Below the pieces are notes generated by a model. The model had not been told where the DNA came from and searched no databases. It was given only the letters and a program-made list of their open reading frames with translations. A stretch of 9,404 bases of DNA. Origin: UBA4064 sp050179135. Its GTDB lineage: Bacteria > Desulfobacterota > Desulfobacteria > Desulfobacterales > Desulfatirhabdiaceae. The stretch is from positions 1 through 9,404 of the forward strand of contig JBFXFK010000183.1 in NCBI GenBank assembly GCA_050179135.1, in the 5' to 3' direction. How positions within the stretch are numbered: the stretch's first letter is position 1; each line of letters begins with the position of its first letter. Of this stretch, positions 6,659 to 9,404 are shown piece after piece. The position numbers and the translations under genes were made by a program.

Positions 6659-7111
6659 CTATACATCAAAAACAATTTGGGAATAAAAACGGCCATTCTG
6701 CTCATCGACCTGAATCTGATGATAGGTGACCGCCTTGATGTCGTGCCGGATTGTGTGACGCCCCGGATCATAATAATCAAATTTGATTTCAGCGGTCAAA
6801 CGATATTCCGCCATATCCCGGATATCAATGGTGCAGATCAGTTTTTCTTCCCCGGTCCAGAGATTTAACAGCTCTCTCAGCCAGTTGACCATCAAATCCG
6901 GCCAGTCCATGCCGGAAACAACCAAACAGGCGTCTCCGGCAATTGAAAGCTGGTCTGATTCGGTGATCAGATCGGCCAACGCATATCCGGCGTTGCAAAA
7001 CAGACTGGCGCGTGTTGCGCCAAAAACCCGGATTCCAAAATCCGCGGTATGGGGTATGATCTGGTATGTCACTTTGGGATGGCATATGGGTAATACATTG
7101 TGTTTTGTCAT
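6659..7111 (-). CDS. Archease (RtcB activator)
   Basis: Archease is a small metal-binding protein that speeds guanylylation of RtcB and lets it turn over. This 150-aa form shows the family signature PHTADFGIRVFG at 20-31, then a run resembling the family's SLFxNAxYALxDLITE. MNWLRELL-like packing follows, then the late KAVTYHQIQV motif and the C-terminal IVFDV with the conserved Asp149. I chose ATG at 7111. The frame is open to a TTG at 7147 that would add 12 basic residues; neither start has a good Shine-Dalgarno. On the minus strand TTGAAC-17-TATCTT (7147-7119) is a weak promoter candidate that would give an almost leaderless message. It is followed on the same strand by rtcB, its partner. 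Confidence 0.9.
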   Translation of the reverse strand: MTKHNVLPICHPKVTYQIIPHTADFGIRVFGATRASLFCNAGYALADLITESDQLSIAGDACLVVSGMDWPDLMVNWLRELLNLWTGEEKLICTIDIRDMAEYRLTAEIKFDYYDPGRHTIRHDIKAVTYHQIQVDEQNGRFYSQIVFDV

Positions 7112-7173
7112 GGAAATGAAGATACGTCTCTTTTTAAAAAGGTTCAAGTCAGAACTGATTTAGGCCCAAAACC

Positions 7174-7198
7174 CGTGAATGAATGTGATTCATTCACG
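7174..7198. repeat. Short hairpin CGTGAATGAAT-GTG-ATTCATTCACG
   Basis: Perfect 11-bp arms with a three-base loop. A degenerate inverted relative (ATTCATTCACGGG preceded by GGATGAATGG) ends at 7875, on the far side of composite copy C. It lies upstream of archease; no T-run follows on either strand, so it is not a convincing terminator. Confidence 0.7.
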
Positions 7199-7254
7199 AT
7201 CAAGATGAATTTCCGCGGAAAACGCTCATGATCAGGGGCTTGCTCGCTTCCGTG

Positions 7255-7447
7255 CATGAAAATGATATCTTCTGTAAAAGCCCCGTAGGGGCGACCTGTT
7301 TGTAGAAATTGATGCTGTTATTCCCGTCAAGCTCCATCGGAGCGGCCTGTAACCGGAATACACAGGTCGCCCCTACGGGGCTTGATGGAAATTTTTATAC
7401 TTCATTCTACAAACAGGACGCTCCTACTGAGCTTGATGGTATATGTT
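7255..7447 (+). repeat. Composite four-hairpin repeat, copy C
   Basis: A 193-bp element, the best-preserved copy. Modules are at 7278-7307 (forward, GCCCCGTAGGGGC then GACCTGTTTGTAGAA), 7327-7350 (forward, GCTCCATCGGAGC then GGCCTGT), 7362-7387 (reverse, ACAGGTC then GCCCCTACGGGGC) and 7405-7439 (reverse, TTCTACAAACAGGACG then GCTCCTACTGAGC). The outer pair and the inner pair are mutually complementary, so the whole can fold as a nested palindrome as well as four separate hairpins. It lies in the 858-bp gene-free stretch between archease and the tRNA genes. That stretch otherwise holds short palindromes and the assembly gap. Confidence 0.9.
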
Positions 7448-7474
7448 TATTTTTAACTGAATTTTCGCGGTAAA

Positions 7475-7574
7475 NNNNNNNNNNNNNNNNNNNNNNNNNN
7501 NNNNNNNNNNNNNNNNNNNNNNNNNNNNNNNNNNNNNNNNNNNNNNNNNNNNNNNNNNNNNNNNNNNNNNNNNN
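7475..7574. other. Scaffold gap (100 N)
   Basis: Exactly 100 ambiguous bases, the usual placeholder for a gap of unknown size. The 127 bases immediately left (7348-7474) and right (7575-7701) are identical, which indicates two contigs that overlap rather than missing sequence. Confidence 0.98.
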
Positions 7575-7701
7575 TGTAACCGGAATACACAGGTCGCCCC
7601 TACGGGGCTTGATGGAAATTTTTATACTTCATTCTACAAACAGGACGCTCCTACTGAGCTTGATGGTATATGTTTATTTTTAACTGAATTTTCGCGGTAA
7701 A
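7575..7701 (+). repeat. Exact duplicate of 7348-7474 (probable assembly overlap)
   Basis: This is the right 100 bases of composite copy C plus its downstream flank (ATTTTCGCGGTAAA), repeated without a single difference, whereas genuine copies A, B and C differ from one another at many positions. It most likely represents the same DNA as 7348-7474 and should not be counted as a fourth copy. Confidence 0.85.
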
Positions 7702-7763
7702 CGATCATGAATCATTCCGGATGGTTCACCCCCACATATAAAAATGATTTTATCGATTTTCTA

Positions 7764-7794
7764 CTGAATTCTGAATCCTGGGTTCTGAATTCTG
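7764..7794. repeat. GAATTC-rich intergenic repeat, single copy
   Basis: CTGAATTCTGAATCCTGGG runs straight into TTCTGAATTCTG, then a short T-run. It is built from the same words as the inverted repeat at 6428-6529. It lies in the gene-free stretch between the assembly gap and the tRNA genes. Confidence 0.55.
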
Positions 7795-7923
7795 TTTTTC
7801 CATTTTCGCGGTAAAAAGAAATCAAATTTCGTGAACTATCAATCGAAACAGGATGAATGGTATTCATTCACGGGTATTGGATTTAGGCGGCGGCATTATC
7901 AGATATTTGGTTCCACAAAATTA

Positions 7924-7952
7924 TTGACCCAAACCATATCTGATGATAAAAG
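7924..7952 (+). promoter_or_regulatory. Candidate promoter of the tRNA-Ser operon
   Basis: TTGACC (7924-7929), a 17-base spacer and TAAAAG (7947-7952) form a sigma-70-like pair ending 17 bases before the first tRNA. An inverted repeat, ATCAGATAT (7898-7906) and ATATCTGAT (7936-7944), has one arm inside the spacer and could be a binding site or chance. Confidence 0.45.
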
Positions 7953-7969
7953 GTAAAATTCAAAGTTTC

Positions 7970-8057
7970 GGAGGGATGGCTGAGAGGTCTATAGCGGCGG
8001 TCTTGAAAACCGTAGAGTGTAACAGCTCCGTGGGTTCGAATCCTACTCCCTCCGCCA
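7970..8057 (+). tRNA. tRNA-Ser (anticodon UGA)
   Basis: A cloverleaf with acceptor stem GGAGGGA/TCCCTCC, a long variable arm typical of serine tRNAs, a GGGTTCGAATCC T-arm, discriminator G8054 and an encoded CCA (8055-8057). The anticodon loop CTTGAAA has anticodon TGA at 8004-8006 and a five-base stem GCGGT/ACCGT. It reads UCA and other UCN codons. It is followed after 14 bases by a second serine tRNA, probably on one transcript. Confidence 0.97.
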
Positions 8058-8071
8058 GACAACCCAAATAT

Positions 8072-8164
8072 GGAGAGATGGCCGAGTAGGCTGAAGGCGC
8101 GCGCCTGCTAAGCGTGTGTAGGGGGAAACTTCTACCGAGGGTTCGAATCCCTCTCTCTCCGCCA
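8072..8164 (+). tRNA. tRNA-Ser (anticodon GCU)
   Basis: The acceptor stem is GGAGAGA/TCTCTCC. The anticodon loop CTGCTAA has anticodon GCT at 8107-8109 in a CGCGC/GCGTG stem. A long variable arm, GGGTTCGAATCC T-arm, discriminator G8161 and encoded CCA (8162-8164) complete the molecule. It reads AGC and AGU codons. It pairs with the upstream UGA isoacceptor to cover both serine codon boxes. Confidence 0.97.
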
Positions 8165-8186
8165 CTTTTTTGGATCAGACAGTAAA

Positions 8187-8217
8187 ACCCGATTCGGCCT
8201 CCGGATCGGGTTTTTTT
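8187..8217 (+). terminator. Intrinsic terminator of the tRNA-Ser operon
   Basis: An 11-bp stem pairs ACCCGATTCGG (8187-8197) with CCGGATCGGGT (8201-8211), including one G-U pair, around a three-base loop, and runs into a seven-T tract (8211-8217). It begins 22 bases after the second tRNA. Confidence 0.93.
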
Positions 8218-8268
8218 ATGGGATGTCACGTGTCACGCTTGATCGCGAGTGAATGGCGTGATAGCGTA

Positions 8269-8376
8269 TATAGACTTTCAGAAAAATAATTTCGCTGCGT
8301 TATCGGTCGGGAATGGCCGAGAAAAGGCCTATTCCCTCCCTGCTGCCTTGCGAAATTAATTTTCTGAAAGTCTATA
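8269..8376. repeat. 108-bp inverted repeat upstream of hyaD
   Basis: The 27-bp arms at 8269-8295 and 8350-8376 match with a single mismatch (TATAGACTTTCAGAAAA and TAATTTCGC blocks). The 54-base centre contains a second hairpin: GGGAAT-GGCC (8309-8318) with GGCC-T-ATTCCC (8326-8336), one bulged base. No ORF is present. The right arm ends 32 bases before the hydrogenase protease ATG. It could be a MITE-like element, a structured leader RNA or a processing site; the single mismatch suggests recent origin or maintained pairing. Confidence 0.8.
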
Positions 8377-8408
8377 GATGATATCGCTTTAACCCTGAAG
8401 GATTTCTG

Positions 8409-8969
8409 ATGAATTCACAACATGTCATGATCATGGGTATCGGATGCATCCTCTATCGGGATGAAGGATTTGGTGTCCGGGTGCTGGAGCGACTGATGAC
8501 GGAATACGAGTTTCCGGATCATGTATCCCTGGTGGATGGCGGGGTTCTGGGTGTCAATCTTCTGGGTGTGATGTCCCAGGCCGACCAGTTGATTGTCATT
8601 GACGCCATTCGCAACAAAGGCATTCCGGGTACCCCGTACCGGCTGGAAAAGAAGGCCATATCGGATCGCATCCGCCTGAAAAACTCGCTGCATCAGGTTG
8701 ACTTTATCGAAGCCCTGACCCTGTGCCAGGCGCTCGACAAGGTGCCGGAAACCGTTTATATCGGTGTCGAGCCCGAAGATATCGATACGCTGAGTCTGGA
8801 AATGTCGCCCCGGGTTCAAAACAGCATCGGGACGGTAATGGACATGGTTCTGGCGGAAATGGACCGATTGGGCGTTTCTTACTGCAAACGGGAAAAAGCA
8901 CTGCCGCTTGAAAACCGGTGCGTACCGTCCCCCCACCCCCTGAACGACAGGAAAACCTCATGTGCTTAG
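8409..8969 (+). CDS. [NiFe]-hydrogenase maturation protease (HyaD/HybD/HoxM family)
   Basis: This endopeptidase removes the C-terminal peptide from the hydrogenase large subunit once nickel is inserted, the last step of active-site assembly in the cytoplasm. It is 186 aa and starts at ATG 8409 with AAGGA six bases upstream. The N-terminal GIGCILYRDEGFGVRVL and the LVDGGVLG segment are characteristic. The nickel-sensing residues known from E. coli HybD (Glu16, Asp62, His93) correspond to Glu19 in RDEGFG, Asp65 in LIVIDAI and His95 in SLHQVDF. VEPEDIDTLSLEMSP is also family-typical. The last ~25 residues are extra and poorly conserved. It overlaps hypC by 10 bp, implying coupled translation. 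The large subunit it would cut is not in the window. Confidence 0.93.
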   Translation: MNSQHVMIMGIGCILYRDEGFGVRVLERLMTEYEFPDHVSLVDGGVLGVNLLGVMSQADQLIVIDAIRNKGIPGTPYRLEKKAISDRIRLKNSLHQVDFIEALTLCQALDKVPETVYIGVEPEDIDTLSLEMSPRVQNSIGTVMDMVLAEMDRLGVSYCKREKALPLENRCVPSPHPLNDRKTSCA

Positions 8970-9232
8970 CCATTCCATCCCGAATCATCTCCATCGACAA
9001 CCAAATGGCCGTCATCGATGTGGACGGTGTTCAGAGAATCGCCAGTCTTCTGCTTCTGGAAGATGCGGCTGTCGGGGATTATGTCATTGTTCATGCCGGT
9101 TTTGCCATCCATAAAATCGATGAGGCGATGGCAATGGAATCTCTTGATATTCTTCGGCAATCCCTTGAACTGGCCAACCAGGCCGACCAATCGGAACAAA
9201 CCGGTCTCACGCTGAACCGGAAAATGGGATAA
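8960..9232 (+). CDS. hypC: Hydrogenase assembly chaperone HypC/HybG
   Basis: A 90-aa chaperone that, with HypD, carries the Fe(CN)2CO unit and delivers it to the hydrogenase large-subunit precursor. The mature N-terminus MCLAIPSRI with essential Cys2 fixes the start at ATG 8960; the frame is open upstream to 8918, but that would bury the cysteine. The VHAGFAIHKID motif (44-54, His45) is the second hallmark. CAGGA lies about nine bases before the start. The last ~20 residues are polar and poorly conserved. The gene overlaps the protease gene by 10 bp and is followed after 28 bp by hypF, so the three form one operon. Confidence 0.96.
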   Translation: MCLAIPSRIISIDNQMAVIDVDGVQRIASLLLLEDAAVGDYVIVHAGFAIHKIDEAMAMESLDILRQSLELANQADQSEQTGLTLNRKMG

Positions 9233-9260
9233 TCTGCAATTTCATGACAATTTTGCCATC

Positions 9261-9404
9261 ATGACACCATCGCGACCGGATGCCATCGATCTGGCGGTCA
9301 GGGGCATTGTTCAGGGCGTGGGGTTTCGGCCGTTTGTGTATCAGACCGCAGGTCAGTTTGAACTGAACGGCAGCGTCATCAATACATCCGATGGTGTACA
9401 GATA
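9261..9404 (+). CDS. hypF: Carbamoyltransferase HypF, N-terminal acylphosphatase domain (partial)
   Basis: Only the first 48 codons lie in the window; the frame is open to the last base. The translation contains RGIVQGVGFRPFVYQTA followed by GSVINTSDGVQI, the acylphosphatase-like domain that begins HypF. The complete protein, usually ~750 aa, uses carbamoyl phosphate and ATP to make the thiocarbamate on HypE that becomes the cyanide ligands of the hydrogenase iron. The ATG at 9261 is the only in-frame start candidate in the short gap after hypC; no strong Shine-Dalgarno is seen, so translation may depend on hypC. Confidence 0.93.
   Translation, partial: MTPSRPDAIDLAVRGIVQGVGFRPFVYQTAGQFELNGSVINTSDGVQI

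Noticed and set aside
6532..6868. Small plus-strand reading frames between rtcB and archease
   Set aside because: They cross the 106-bp inverted-repeat segment and run antisense into archease, with no family resemblance or supported start.
7255..7701. CRISPR-like array of short repeats
   Set aside because: The units are inverted as well as direct, unevenly spaced, and recur as whole blocks at other loci; there are no regular spacers and no cas genes.
7960..8229. 89-aa minus-strand reading frame containing GGERGIRTLG and AEGVGFEPTELL
   Set aside because: It lies antisense to both serine tRNAs and the terminator; these peptide strings are well-known false proteins from the reverse strand of serine tRNA genes.
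8415..8936. 173-aa minus-strand frame opposite the hydrogenase protease gene
   Set aside because: The plus-strand frame has the protease motifs, a ribosome site and a 10-bp overlap with hypC; the minus frame has none of these.

Overview
The window looks like a chromosomal segment of a Gram-negative, anaerobic bacterium, most likely a member of the Desulfobacterota (Desulfobacterales-like). This is an inference from moderate GC, the gene mix (a [NiFe]-hydrogenase maturation operon, a divergent MoaE-like protein, archease with archaeal-type RtcB) and many palindromic intergenic repeats. No taxonomic marker gene is present, so the placement is tentative. The sequence is a scaffold with one 100-N gap at 7475-7574.

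Layout. 1-427 is repeat-rich and non-coding, ending in a strong hairpin plus T-run directly in front of a plus-strand trpG/pabA-type glutamine amidotransferase gene (428-1081). A long minus-strand block then runs from about 7111 down to 1032: archease, rtcB and uppP; then, after a repeat-filled spacer, phosphomannomutase/phosphoglucomutase, a MoaE-like gene and a DUF554 membrane protein. The DUF554 gene meets pabA tail to tail with a 50-bp overlap. From 7970 onward everything reads on the plus strand: two tRNA-Ser genes (UGA, GCU), a terminator, a 108-bp inverted repeat, and the start of a [NiFe]-hydrogenase maturation operon (hyaD-type protease, hypC, and the first 48 codons of hypF, cut by the window end).

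How the genes work together. Archease activates RtcB, which ligates RNA ends. The phosphohexomutase and UppP both feed envelope synthesis (sugar nucleotides and undecaprenyl-phosphate recycling). HyaD-type protease, HypC and HypF build and process the [NiFe] hydrogenase large subunit, although no structural hydrogenase gene is visible here.

The most unusual content is intergenic. A ~190-bp composite element made of four short hairpin modules (two forward, two reversed) occurs at three loci. It is accompanied by other palindromes: a perfect 28-bp one at 196-223, a GGTTCCCAAGC hairpin at 3902-3927, GAATTC-rich inverted repeats, and a 108-bp inverted repeat upstream of hyaD. The apparent fourth copy of the composite element is an exact 127-bp repeat of the sequence left of the N gap. 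It is best read as an unmerged contig overlap, not biology.
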